This document shows positions 43,685-51,894 of a stretch of 64,000 nucleotides of DNA, one piece after another. The position numbers and the translations under genes were made by a program. How positions within the stretch are numbered: the stretch's first letter is position 1; every line of letters begins with the position of its first letter. Where the stretch lies: positions 1 to 64,000 of the forward strand of contig DASZLU010000110.1 of assembly GCA_035552195.1 (NCBI GenBank), in the 5' to 3' direction. This stretch comes from CAIKMD01 sp035552195. Its GTDB lineage: Bacteria > Pseudomonadota > Alphaproteobacteria > ATCC43930 > CGMCC-115725. The notes beneath the pieces are model-generated. The model was given only the letters and a program-made list of their open reading frames with translations. It made no database searches and was not told the DNA's origin.

Positions 43685-44872
43685 CTACTCAATCGGCGTG
43701 CCCGTCAGGTTGCTGACCAGGTGCCATTCCTTCTTGCTCGGGTCCCAGCGCACGACGATCGCGTTGTCGATGTTGAGCCCGCGTTGCGGTGTCTTCTTGA
43801 AATCGTAGACACCTTCAGCGCCGATATGGCCCTGCCAGCTGATCAGGAAGTCGTGTAGCTGCTTGGCATTGGCGCCGTCCGGCAGCTTGTTGAGCGCATC
43901 GGCGACGACACGCACCGGCTCCCAGCCGAGATCGTTGCCGGTATCGGGATAGACGCCGACCGTCTTCATCGTCGCGAAGAACAGCTTTTGCTGGTCGCTC
44001 ACCTCTTTCGGCACGGTGAGGCGTGGATCGCCGTTCGCCGCCCATTCGCCGACGCCGAAAAAGACCTTGCTCGGCAGGAAGGCGTTGTAGTCGGTCATCT
44101 GCTGCACGGTCATATTGCTGCCCGAGGCCGCCGTCGGCAGATCGATGCCTGCCTGTTTCAGCCCGCGGAACACGGTACCGCCGGCCGCCGTCGTCGCCCA
44201 GGAGATGATCGCATCGGGATTGCCGGCGCGGATTTTCTCGATCTGCGCCGAGACGCTGACATCGCCGGGCGCGAAATGCTCGTCGGCGACTAGCGTAACG
44301 TCTTTAAACCCAGGCTCCTTCACCAGATCGGTGACGCTCTTCTCGGCGTCCTGGCCCGAGGCGTCGGTCGTGGTGATGAGCGCGATGCGCTTCCAGCCCT
44401 TGCCCTTGAAGTAATTCATGATGGCGCGCTGCTGATCGTGGCTGTCGATCTGCGAGGTGAATTCGTAGCCGCCCGGCTCGGTGCGGACCGACGGCGAAAA
44501 ACACCACAAGACGGGCCCGGCATCTTTGACGAGCGGCGCCTGCGCGTTACAGAGCTGCGACACGGTCGAGCCCAGGATCACCGGCGGATGCAGGGCGATC
44601 ACATCGTTCATCAGCTGCACCGCGACCTGCGGGCTCGATTGATCGTCGTGATAGACCGGCTTGAGCTGTTTGCCGTGGACGCCGCTATCCTTGTTGATGA
44701 CGCCGGCCGCGAGATCGAGCGCCTGCTGCTCGGCCTTACCGAGGAACGCACCGCCGCCGGTCAGCGGGATGATGACATGCACATCATAGGTGCCGTCAGC
44801 GGCGAGCGCCGGCGCAGCCACGAACGCGGTGGTGAGAGCGAGCGCAGCGATGCGCAACGACGTACGAGCCAT
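43685..44872 (-). CDS. Branched-chain amino acid-type ABC substrate-binding protein
   Basis: Periplasmic binding protein of 395 residues in the Leu/Ile/Val-binding (peripla_BP_6) family. The signal peptide ends FVAAPALAADG. The receptor fold begins VIIPLTGGGAFLGKAEQQAL, with GSTVSQLCNAQAPLVKDAG in the hinge and ITTTDASGQDAEKSV in lobe 2. ATG at 44872 follows a strong GGAGGGG site and starts the signal peptide; the longer frame was rejected. No permease or ATPase of the same system is adjacent, so this is an orphan receptor. Its ligand may be an amino acid, an amide or an aromatic acid. Confidence 0.88.
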   Translation of the reverse strand: MARTSLRIAALALTTAFVAAPALAADGTYDVHVIIPLTGGGAFLGKAEQQALDLAAGVINKDSGVHGKQLKPVYHDDQSSPQVAVQLMNDVIALHPPVILGSTVSQLCNAQAPLVKDAGPVLWCFSPSVRTEPGGYEFTSQIDSHDQQRAIMNYFKGKGWKRIALITTTDASGQDAEKSVTDLVKEPGFKDVTLVADEHFAPGDVSVSAQIEKIRAGNPDAIISWATTAAGGTVFRGLKQAGIDLPTAASGSNMTVQQMTDYNAFLPSKVFFGVGEWAANGDPRLTVPKEVSDQQKLFFATMKTVGVYPDTGNDLGWEPVRVVADALNKLPDGANAKQLHDFLISWQGHIGAEGVYDFKKTPQRGLNIDNAIVVRWDPSKKEWHLVSNLTGTPIE

Positions 44873-44942
44873 TATCGAATCCCCTCCCTGTCGCGATCGA
44901 TTTTCCACGCTGATCGCGTCGCCGCACTATAGCAAGCAACAT

Positions 44943-46115
44943 TTAGGTGAGAAGCACTTCGATCTCTCGCGCCGCGTTCGCCGCGCCGTCGATTCCGGCA
45001 AGCATTGCCGCGCGCTTTTTGGCATTCTCGCGATAAGACGGCGTCGCGAGGATTTTGTGCACTGCGTCGCGCAGCGCCTCGACCGATTCCTCGCGCGACA
45101 GGGTCACTGTATTGACGGCGCTGCCGAAAGGGACATCGCCCGGCATGGCGATGCCGCAGCCCCATTCCTCCATCAGATTGGCGATCACCGCCTGATCATG
45201 CGCGAGGCCCGGCATCACGATCATCGGCACGCCATGTCGCAGCGAGCGCATCGCCGTGCCATGCCCGCCATGGGTGATGACCAGCGCGGCGCGCGCGATG
45301 ATCGGATCATGCGCGGCATAGTTGACGACGAAAGCATTGCACGGCGCTTTCAGCTCGGCCGGATCGACGATGCCGCCGGTAGTCGCGACGAGATACAGCG
45401 GCAGATCGGCGATCGCATCGAGACCGCGTTGCAGCTTGTCGAGCGAACGCTGCTCGAAGCCGGTCGAGAAGCTCATCAGCGCGAGCGGCGCGGTGTCGTT
45501 GCCCCAGGGTAGCGCCGTCGGCACGGCGACCTTCTCGTCCTCGAGCACCGGACCGACATGGCGCAAACCGTCCCAGCCGGTGGGCGCGGCGGCGTCGAAT
45601 TCGGCGAGCGTCGTCACGAGAACGCGGTCGCAGCCATGCCAGAGCGCATCGAGATCGGGCAGCGGACCGAAGCCCGATTGCTGGCGCATGCCGATGAGCG
45701 CATTGATGGTCCCGCGCCAGCGCTCGATCATCCGGAACACAAAGGTATGCGAGACCGCGGCCGTCGGCTTGCCGAAATCTCTGGCCTGGGCCAGCGCTGC
45801 CGGGAACATGCCGTCGAAAATAAGCATGTCCGGCGCTTCGGCTTTGACCACATCGCGGACCTGCTGCGCGACCGCCGGCGAGGTGAGATAGCAGGCGGCG
45901 CGCTGCATCGGGCTGTTCGCGGGATAGCGATCCACTTGCGCGTAAGCCTGCGTCAGCTCGACGGCGCGGAACCCCGCCGCTTGGACGCGCGGCACCATCT
46001 CGGGCCGGCCGGCAAAGACGACGCTGTGGCCGTGCTCGGTCAGCACTCGCGCGATGCCGAGGCTCGGCGGAAGATTGCCGCCACCCGACCAATTGAGCCA
46101 CAAGAACTTTGCCAT
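44943..46115 (-). CDS. GT1-family glycosyltransferase (UGT/macrolide-type)
   Basis: Inverting GT-B glycosyltransferase of 390 residues. It begins with the acceptor-domain strand FLWLNWSGGGNLPPSLGIARV, a GNLPP loop as in sterol or macrolide glycosyltransferases. The donor domain contains FVVNYAAHDPIIARAALVI followed by THGGHGTAMRSLRHGVP and MIVMPGLAHDQ, the HGGxGT and D-Q signature of GT1 enzymes. It starts one base after the stop of a TetR gene, so the two are cotranscribed. It probably glycosylates a small hydrophobic molecule that the regulator senses, for example an antibiotic; this is inference. Confidence 0.87.
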   Translation of the reverse strand: MAKFLWLNWSGGGNLPPSLGIARVLTEHGHSVVFAGRPEMVPRVQAAGFRAVELTQAYAQVDRYPANSPMQRAACYLTSPAVAQQVRDVVKAEAPDMLIFDGMFPAALAQARDFGKPTAAVSHTFVFRMIERWRGTINALIGMRQQSGFGPLPDLDALWHGCDRVLVTTLAEFDAAAPTGWDGLRHVGPVLEDEKVAVPTALPWGNDTAPLALMSFSTGFEQRSLDKLQRGLDAIADLPLYLVATTGGIVDPAELKAPCNAFVVNYAAHDPIIARAALVITHGGHGTAMRSLRHGVPMIVMPGLAHDQAVIANLMEEWGCGIAMPGDVPFGSAVNTVTLSREESVEALRDAVHKILATPSYRENAKKRAAMLAGIDGAANAAREIEVLLT

Positions 46116-46745
46116 TTATGCCTCCCTGACGATGCCGGCAATGATGTGACGAACGACCGCCTCCGCCGCCGGACGGTCGAGTGATTGATCGCGCCGCAAA
46201 AGCTTCCAGACATAGACGTCCGTCGCGACCATCAGCGCGTCGAAGATGCGCTCGCGCGCCGCGCCTTCGTGACGCGCGAGAACCGGCGCGAAACTCGTCT
46301 TGACCCAATCGCCATGCTTGCGCCGGCCGATATCCATGTCGGCCTTGAGGCCCGGCAGGCGCGGCTCGTCGCAGAGTTGCTGAATGACGAGATCGCCGAT
46401 CGCATCGTAGAGATCGAAGATTACCGACACGGCGGCCGCGATATCGCCGGGCGCCGGCTGCTTGATCGGCTGACCATGCACCGCCAGCGCGTTGAGCGCC
46501 GCCATGATGAGCTGATCCTTGGTCTTGAAGGCGCGCAGCACCGTCTGGACCGTGACCTCGGCGCGGCGGGCAACCTCGTCCAAGGTAAAGCCGTCGAGCG
46601 CGCGCTCCTGATAAAGCGCGACCGCCGCCTCGCGAATGCGCTCGCGCGTCGCCTCGGCCTGCGCGGCGCGATGGCTCATGTCGTAAGCGCGGGTGGCGGG
46701 GCTTGAAGCGCGGGAGCGGCCGCGCGAACGGTTCAGCGATTTCAT
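46116..46745 (-). CDS. TetR/AcrR-family regulator of the GT1 gene
   Basis: Regulator of up to 209 residues. The HTH is at about 35-80 (RERIREAAVALYQERALDG, DEVARRAEVTVQTVLRAFKTK). The C-terminal domain is of the unclassified helical type. ATG at 46745 lies only about 2 bp after the predicted transcription start, so translation is either leaderless or begins at the Met at 46679 (MSHRAAQAEATRERI). A palindrome covers its promoter, implying autoregulation. Its stop abuts the GT1 start. Confidence 0.85.
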   Translation of the reverse strand: MKSLNRSRGRSRASSPATRAYDMSHRAAQAEATRERIREAAVALYQERALDGFTLDEVARRAEVTVQTVLRAFKTKDQLIMAALNALAVHGQPIKQPAPGDIAAAVSVIFDLYDAIGDLVIQQLCDEPRLPGLKADMDIGRRKHGDWVKTSFAPVLARHEGAARERIFDALMVATDVYVWKLLRRDQSLDRPAAEAVVRHIIAGIVREA

Positions 46746-46753
46746 GTGACATA

Positions 46754-46782
46754 GACTAACATCAATTTCGAATTGGTGTCAA
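46754..46782 (-). promoter_or_regulatory. TetR-GT1 promoter with overlapping palindromic operator
   Basis: On the minus strand TTGACA (46777-46782), 17 bp and TTAGTC (46754-46759). An imperfect palindrome ACATCAATT-TCG-AATTGGTGT (46759-46779; 8 of 9 arm positions match) fills the spacer, as a TetR autorepressor site would. Confidence 0.55.
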
Positions 46783-46902
46783 TTTAAATAACACGAATTT
46801 CGCAGGTCGAGCGATCGGAAAAGCAGTTCGGGGCTTCACTGCGCCGAAGACGGGCTCTTCCTCGCGGAAACGCCCCTTCTGGAGCAGCACGCGGCGGGTT
46901 TC

Positions 46903-48093
46903 GTGGCCCGACCGCAGACCGATCTCGAAAGGATTCTGGATCGGGGTTTCGGCTTCAAAGTCTCGCTCGATCATGTGATGAGCGGCCTCGACGCGGTCGC
47001 TTCGGCGCTGAACGCAGGTGATCTCTGCCGCGCGCGTATCGCCGCGGTGCATTTGCGTATTCCTGATTTGCCGAATGCATTCGCGCGTCTCGACATGCAG
47101 CTCGAGGACGTCGCGCTCAAACTCGACCGCATCGGAAAGACAACGGCGGCCGGCGATTGGAATCCCGCCGCGGGCAGCGGCTGGGACCCCGATAAACATC
47201 CGCGCGCCGGCACCGGGCCGAACCCCGGCTGGTTCGCGCCAACAAGCGGCGGTGATAGCAACATCAGCCCAACGCTTGTCTCGGACAAACCTGCGGATGA
47301 CGGCCGCCTTCACCTGCCTCCGGGCGAGCGGGACGATGAGGTAGCCGACCTCCTTGAGTGGATCGCCAATTCAAACCCCGAGGATACGAGTGCAATTCGG
47401 GCGGAGATCCAGCGCCTCTATTCTGCTGTCGGAGACAAAATGGGCGCCTCTGCACTCAATCAGGCACTCAGCGACGTCCTCGAAGATCCGAGTAGAGAGA
47501 CGCGGCAATGGGTTCTAGACAATTATGAGATTTACACGCGCACTGATCCGGCCGAAGTCGGCCAGTTCGGCGACAATCTTGTTACCGAGGCCCTGCTTGG
47601 CCCCGCATCCAGTTTCCCGAAGGCCGGCGCAGAGGCCGCAACGGAAGCGGAGGAAGCCGCTACAGCAGCCGGCACCGCCGCGACAGAAACTGCATCAGTA
47701 TTATGGCGTTTAGGTTGGGGCGCTAGAGGACAAGCAATCGAAACGGAAATTAAGGCGACATTGCCAAAAGGCACCGTTTTGGCGGACAACTTTCCGGTGA
47801 TCGATCATTCAGTAGGTGATCTAATTACCAGCATCAAATCGATCGATCTTAACGCAGCAACCTACCAGCAACCTGAAATCCTCGCGCGTAGAATCGATCA
47901 ATACGTTGACAAGCTTGCCGGGTTCGGAACCAAAACGTGGGCTGGCGTCGAGGTTACCGTGACGGAAAATACACAGAGGCAGCTCATCATAGCTGTGCCA
48001 AAGGGGAGCATAAGCACCGTGCAGCAAAAGGTCATCGATAACGCAATATTACGTGCAAACAATCGCGTAAACGTACGTATCGTACCGTTCTAG
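46903..48093 (+). CDS. Polymorphic toxin with CdiA-CT-like (EC869-type) tRNase domain
   Basis: Protein of 396 residues with a modular toxin layout. Residues 1-75 are a helical N-terminal module (RPQTDLERILDRGFGFKV, DLCRARIAAVHLRIPDLP). A Gly/Pro linker (GPNPGWFAPTS) and an Ala/Glu-rich helix (240-265) follow. The C-terminal domain (268-396) opens WRLGWGARGQAIE and has LADNFPVIDHSVGDLITSI, Lys312 and Asp315 in SIKSIDLNA, then TYQQPEILARRI. This closely resembles the contact-dependent-inhibition nuclease domain of the EC869 type. The frame is open from 46792, but the only normal start codon is GTG 46903, so the N-terminus may be truncated. There is no CdiB or secretion module. A cognate immunity gene follows at 9 bp. 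Confidence 0.82.
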   Translation: MARPQTDLERILDRGFGFKVSLDHVMSGLDAVASALNAGDLCRARIAAVHLRIPDLPNAFARLDMQLEDVALKLDRIGKTTAAGDWNPAAGSGWDPDKHPRAGTGPNPGWFAPTSGGDSNISPTLVSDKPADDGRLHLPPGERDDEVADLLEWIANSNPEDTSAIRAEIQRLYSAVGDKMGASALNQALSDVLEDPSRETRQWVLDNYEIYTRTDPAEVGQFGDNLVTEALLGPASSFPKAGAEAATEAEEAATAAGTAATETASVLWRLGWGARGQAIETEIKATLPKGTVLADNFPVIDHSVGDLITSIKSIDLNAATYQQPEILARRIDQYVDKLAGFGTKTWAGVEVTVTENTQRQLIIAVPKGSISTVQQKVIDNAILRANNRVNVRIVPF

Positions 48094-48102
48094 GAAAAGA
48101 AC

Positions 48103-48537
48103 ATGCGTTGGCATTGCTACTTACGAAGGGGAGCGGTCTTCCTTCCAACAACAGGGAAGGTCGACAAGAACGTCTACTTTCTGGTCGAGCCTGTTGCCGT
48201 TATTCCCGTATCGAACACAGGCGCGTTGCGAACAGCGTTGCGGGAGACGATCGCGCGCGGAAATCCGGTCGTCGAATACGACCGCGAGGCGCCCCCTGTC
48301 CTTTGCAAATACGCCGGCGTCAAATCCTGGAGCACGTTTGCGCGGAATGCATCGCTCTGGGTAATGGATGACACGAACGGCGCTCTTCGTATCGAACCGA
48401 ACACGCGAGACAGCAGAGGGGCCTTTTCGCCCGACAAGACCGTCATCGAAACATTGCCGGCGGGTTCGACGATCGATGATCTGACCGACCGCATGATCGC
48501 GGTTCTTCAAGAAGCCGCCGCGAACCGAGATTCGTAA
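48103..48537 (+). CDS. Immunity protein for the upstream nuclease toxin
   Basis: Protein of 144 residues starting MRWHCYLRRGAVFLPTTG, with a mixed alpha/beta composition and no signal peptide or membrane helix. It starts 9 bp after the toxin stop with AGGA as ribosome site. Size, position and the beta-hairpin-like start (KNVYFLVEPVAVIPVSNTG) are as expected for a CdiI-type immunity protein that binds and blocks the toxin domain. I infer the role from context and resemblance to immunity partners of EC869-type toxins; no catalytic motif is visible. Confidence 0.72.
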   Translation: MRWHCYLRRGAVFLPTTGKVDKNVYFLVEPVAVIPVSNTGALRTALRETIARGNPVVEYDREAPPVLCKYAGVKSWSTFARNASLWVMDDTNGALRIEPNTRDSRGAFSPDKTVIETLPAGSTIDDLTDRMIAVLQEAAANRDS

Positions 48538-48543
48538 TCCAGC

Positions 48544-49638
48544 CTACGGCTTGCTCGGCGTGCAATCGATCCGCGCGCGCTTGTTGAGCGCGTCCGCTTC
48601 GGTCAGAAGGCGGTTGCTGATCGTCGCCAGGGACAAGGCGCAGTAATCGGCCTCGTTGGCGCTGCCGCGGCGCGCGAGGGAGGCGAGCGGCTCGATTTTG
48701 ATGAGGCTGCGCAGGGCGGTCGCTTGGTCGGTGACGCGACCGCGAAGGATGCCGACCTCGTAAGACCGCTCGCGAAAGCGGTCCATCGCCGGGCTGGGAT
48801 CGGGACCTTTCAGCGCCGGACATGCGGCAAGAAAGCCGCGATAGGCGTTGTCGAGCTGGATATTCGCGAGCGCCAGCGCGACGAGCTGATCGTCGGCCGC
48901 TTTGATGTGCCGCGCCGTTGCCGCGTCGTGCGCAGCGAGCAGATCGCAAGACAGCAGGAGTTGGAAGGGATTGCGCGGCGACTGCGCCTGCGACTGCACC
49001 TGGGTTGGTGGCGCTTGCGTTGCGGCCGCCGGCAGCAGCTTCGCGATCGCATCCGCGGGCAGCTCCGTCTCGTAGCGGGTGCCGTTGACGAAGAAGACCG
49101 GCACGGCGCCGAATTTCAGCGGCGCCTCGATCGCGATCTGGCGCTCGATCGCCGCGTCCAATTGCGGATCCTTGAGGCAGGCTTGGGCGGCCGCTTGCGT
49201 CAGCAATTTGGCGCCGGTGGCGAGCGCGATCAGCTTTTTCGGCGTGTCCTCATCGCCCCAATCGCTGAGCCGCGCTTCGAAGAGATCGATCGCCTCGGCG
49301 CGCCGCGGCCCCGCGCAGCGCGCGAGCTTGGCCGCGTTGATCGAGGGCGTGTTGATGGGAATGTCGCGCATGACGAAGCGCAGCTTGCCGGTGTCGATGT
49401 ATTTCGCTTTGAGCTCGGGCAGGACCTTCTGCTCGAAGGTCGCGCAATGCCCGCAATTGAGCGAGGCATAGTCAATGAGGGTCACCGGCGCGTCGTCGCG
49501 ACCCATCCAGATATCGGGCAGGACCTGCGGCGCATTGAGCGCGGCGACGGTCGCCTTGTCGGGCGCCTGCGCGCCGGCCGGCACGGCTAACAACAGGCCG
49601 GCGATAACACCGGCCAGCGCAGCAACCAAACCACGCAT
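48544..49638 (-). CDS. DsbA-like thioredoxin-fold protein with C-terminal extension
   Basis: Periplasmic protein of 364 residues. The signal peptide ends VPAGAQA. The DsbA-fold domain (about 35-205) has LIDYASLNCGHCATFEQKVL with redox motif CGHC, RFVMRDIPINTPSINAA and the cis-Pro region in FGAVPVFFVNGTRYE. It matches the thioredoxin_4/DsbA-like group of alphaproteobacteria. Residues about 235-364 form an unrelated helical extension with a few Cys (LLSCDLLAAHD, AACPALKG) that I do not recognise. ATG at 49638 has GGGGGTGG upstream; GTG 49644 is an alternative. Confidence 0.82.
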   Translation of the reverse strand: MRGLVAALAGVIAGLLLAVPAGAQAPDKATVAALNAPQVLPDIWMGRDDAPVTLIDYASLNCGHCATFEQKVLPELKAKYIDTGKLRFVMRDIPINTPSINAAKLARCAGPRRAEAIDLFEARLSDWGDEDTPKKLIALATGAKLLTQAAAQACLKDPQLDAAIERQIAIEAPLKFGAVPVFFVNGTRYETELPADAIAKLLPAAATQAPPTQVQSQAQSPRNPFQLLLSCDLLAAHDAATARHIKAADDQLVALALANIQLDNAYRGFLAACPALKGPDPSPAMDRFRERSYEVGILRGRVTDQATALRSLIKIEPLASLARRGSANEADYCALSLATISNRLLTEADALNKRARIDCTPSKP

Positions 49639-49659
49639 CGCCACCCCCGAGACTTACAC

Positions 49660-50595
49660 CTATCCGCGGCCGAGCACCTGCATCAGCTCCGACCATTCGC
49701 GTTTCGACATGCCGCTCGCGGCCTGATCGACGGCCTCGCCGGCGAGCATCTTCTTCACCACCGCCAGCGCGTTGGCCGAAAGCAGCGCGCCGCCGATGCG
49801 GTATTGGCGGAAGGCTTCGGCGACGAGTGGGACCCAGCGCTCCAGCGTGCCGATCATCGCGTCGGCATAGACGCGGATCTCGTATTGCGCATGGGCGTCG
49901 GCGCGCAGCGACAGGAAGTGCAAGAGATTGTGCAGATCGGTCTTCCAATACCACTGCGTATAAAAATTGAGCGAGAGGTTCATGCGGGCGAGCTCGCGCG
50001 CGAGGCCCGAGCGATTTTCATCGACCGACTTACCGCTCTCGTCCTCGTTCAGCATGTAGGCATAGTCGCGATAGGACCGCATCGCGTCTTCGCGCAGCAG
50101 ATCGAGCACGCGCGCGGCCTCGTCCGGCGGTAATGAATCGCCACGGCCCTGGCGGTTGCTGGTCGACTGCACGGCGAGATGCTCGGGCGCCGGCAGGTAG
50201 AATTCGTTGTCGAGGATCGAATAGCGCGCCGAATACTCGTTCACGTTCGCGGTGCGATGACGGATCCATTGCCGCGCGACGAAGATCGGCAGCTTCACGT
50301 GATATTTGATCTCGCACATCTCGAACGGCGTCGTGTGGCGATGCCGCATCAGATATTGGATGAGACCGCGATCCTCGTTCACGCGCTTGGTGCCGCGGCC
50401 GTAAGAGACGCGCGCCGCCTGCACCACGGCGGCATCGTCGCCCATGTAATCGATCACGCGGACAAAGCCGTGATCGAGCACCTCCAGCGGCGTGAACAGA
50501 ATTTCCTCGAGCGCCGGAACGGTGGCGCGGCGGGTCTGCGACGAAGCCGTCCGCGCGGCTTCGATTTCGGCTTTTTCACTGTCTTTGATCGGCAT
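49660..50595 (-). CDS. thyX: FAD-dependent thymidylate synthase ThyX
   Basis: Makes dTMP from dUMP with methylene-THF, FAD and NADPH. The 311 residues contain the ThyX signature RHR-x7-S (Arg112-His113-Arg114 to Ser122; WIRHRTANVNEYS), plus YLMRHRHTTPFEMCEIKYHV and LHNLLHFLSLRADAHAQYEIR. The enzyme is longer than the 220-250-residue bacterial type, as in many alphaproteobacterial members. It is transcribed toward the DsbA-like gene with a 21-bp gap. Confidence 0.96.
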   Translation of the reverse strand: MPIKDSEKAEIEAARTASSQTRRATVPALEEILFTPLEVLDHGFVRVIDYMGDDAAVVQAARVSYGRGTKRVNEDRGLIQYLMRHRHTTPFEMCEIKYHVKLPIFVARQWIRHRTANVNEYSARYSILDNEFYLPAPEHLAVQSTSNRQGRGDSLPPDEAARVLDLLREDAMRSYRDYAYMLNEDESGKSVDENRSGLARELARMNLSLNFYTQWYWKTDLHNLLHFLSLRADAHAQYEIRVYADAMIGTLERWVPLVAEAFRQYRIGGALLSANALAVVKKMLAGEAVDQAASGMSKREWSELMQVLGRG

Positions 50596-50647
50596 GCGAG
50601 CACTCTACCGGCGCGTGCCCGGCCATCCAAGACCGACTCGGGAAGGA

Positions 50648-50739
50648 AATTTCACCACAGAGACTCGGAGAGCACAGAGAAAGAAATTAAGGCACTTCGC
50701 GCTTGCTCTCCGTTCCCACCGTGCCTCCGTGGTGATTTC
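50648..50739. repeat. MITE-like inverted repeat (CACCACAGAG type)
   Basis: Terminal inverted repeats TTCACCACAGAG at the left and CCTCCGTGGTGATT at the right frame a 92-bp element with further internal symmetry (GGAGAGCACAGAGA against GCTCTCCGTT). The motif resembles a dispersed repeat of form TTCACCACAGAGGCACAGAG known from several proteobacteria. It sits between thyX and the Rieske gene and encodes nothing. Confidence 0.6.
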
Positions 50740-50781
50740 GCGCGAAGCTGCTTGTAAGATCGCTCCGAACGGGAGGAAACA

Positions 50782-51894
50782 ATGGATAAGGCCGAGAACG
50801 AGCTGCTGACGCGAGTCGGGCCCGGCACGCCGATGGGTGCGCTGCTCAGGCGGTACTGGTGGCCGGTGTGGTTCACCGAGCAGGTGATCAACAAGCCGGT
50901 GCCGGTGCGGCTGCTTGGCGAAGACCTTGTCCTCTTTCGCGATCCGGCCGGCCGACTCGGCCTGCTCGAGCGTTATTGCGCGCATCGCCGCGTGTCCTTG
51001 GAATTCGGCCGTGTCGAGGCGGACGGCATTCGCTGCTGCTATCACGGCTGGCAATACGATCGCAGCGGGCGATGCGTCGACACGCCGCTTGAGCCCGAAG
51101 GCAGCCGGCTCAAAGACGGCGTGAAGATGAAAGGCTACGAGGTCACCGAAGCCGGCGGTCTCGTCTTCGCCTATCTCGGCCCCAAACCGGCGCCGGTCTT
51201 TCCACGCTGGGACCTGCTCTTTCGCGAGGCGGGACTCACCGTCGTCGGCGCCGACGAGGAATATTGCAACTGGCTGCAGCGCGCCGAGAACACGGTCGAC
51301 CAGCATCACCTCTGCGTGCTGCATGCCGGGGTCTATCCGCAGCTTGCGTTCAAGCGTTGCCAGGTCGATTGGGATCCGACCTGGTACGGGCTCAAGACGA
51401 TCATGCACATCCCGGGGCTCACCGCGCCGAAGGTCGATCACTTCCTCTTCCCCTCGACCAACCGCTTCACCCGCGCGCGAATCGGCGATCCGCCGAGTCA
51501 CGACATGCGCATCCGCGTGCCGACCGATGACGAGAAGACGACGACCTTCTGGCTGAACGCCTACCCCTCGATCACCGATCAGGGGCGGCTACGCACCGAG
51601 GGTCTAAAAAAACGCGAACGCGGCGTTTACGATCGCGTGGAGGACGGCTGGTGGGACCTGCCTTCGCACCACCAGGACACGGCGACGCAGGAAAGCCAGG
51701 GGCTTATCACCGACCGCTCGATCGAGACGCTGGGCTGGACCGATCGCGGCATCGCCATCTTCCGCAAGATGCTGCACGAGGGCATGGACAAGGTCGCCGC
51801 CGGCAAGGACCCGCTCGGCGTGCTGCGCGAGGATCGCAACATCATCGACCTCGATGCGAGCATGGATGTGCTGGACGCGTTGGCCCCGACGTAA
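50782..51894 (+). CDS. Rieske non-heme iron oxygenase, alpha subunit (phthalate dioxygenase-like)
   Basis: Protein of 370 residues. The Rieske 2Fe-2S site is C66-A-H68 and C85-x2-H88 (RYCAHRR, IRCCYHGW). The catalytic mononuclear iron site lies around NTVDQHHLCVLH, giving the Asp-x2-His-x4-His pattern of group III ring-hydroxylating oxygenases. The sequence resembles aromatic O-demethylases and phthalate dioxygenase. It would need a separate reductase, and none is in the window. The start has GGAGG about 7 bp upstream (CGGGAGGAAACA). Its stop overlaps the start of an ABC permease (TAATG), so uptake and oxidation of one substrate may be linked. Confidence 0.9.
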   Translation: MDKAENELLTRVGPGTPMGALLRRYWWPVWFTEQVINKPVPVRLLGEDLVLFRDPAGRLGLLERYCAHRRVSLEFGRVEADGIRCCYHGWQYDRSGRCVDTPLEPEGSRLKDGVKMKGYEVTEAGGLVFAYLGPKPAPVFPRWDLLFREAGLTVVGADEEYCNWLQRAENTVDQHHLCVLHAGVYPQLAFKRCQVDWDPTWYGLKTIMHIPGLTAPKVDHFLFPSTNRFTRARIGDPPSHDMRIRVPTDDEKTTTFWLNAYPSITDQGRLRTEGLKKRERGVYDRVEDGWWDLPSHHQDTATQESQGLITDRSIETLGWTDRGIAIFRKMLHEGMDKVAAGKDPLGVLREDRNIIDLDASMDVLDALAPT

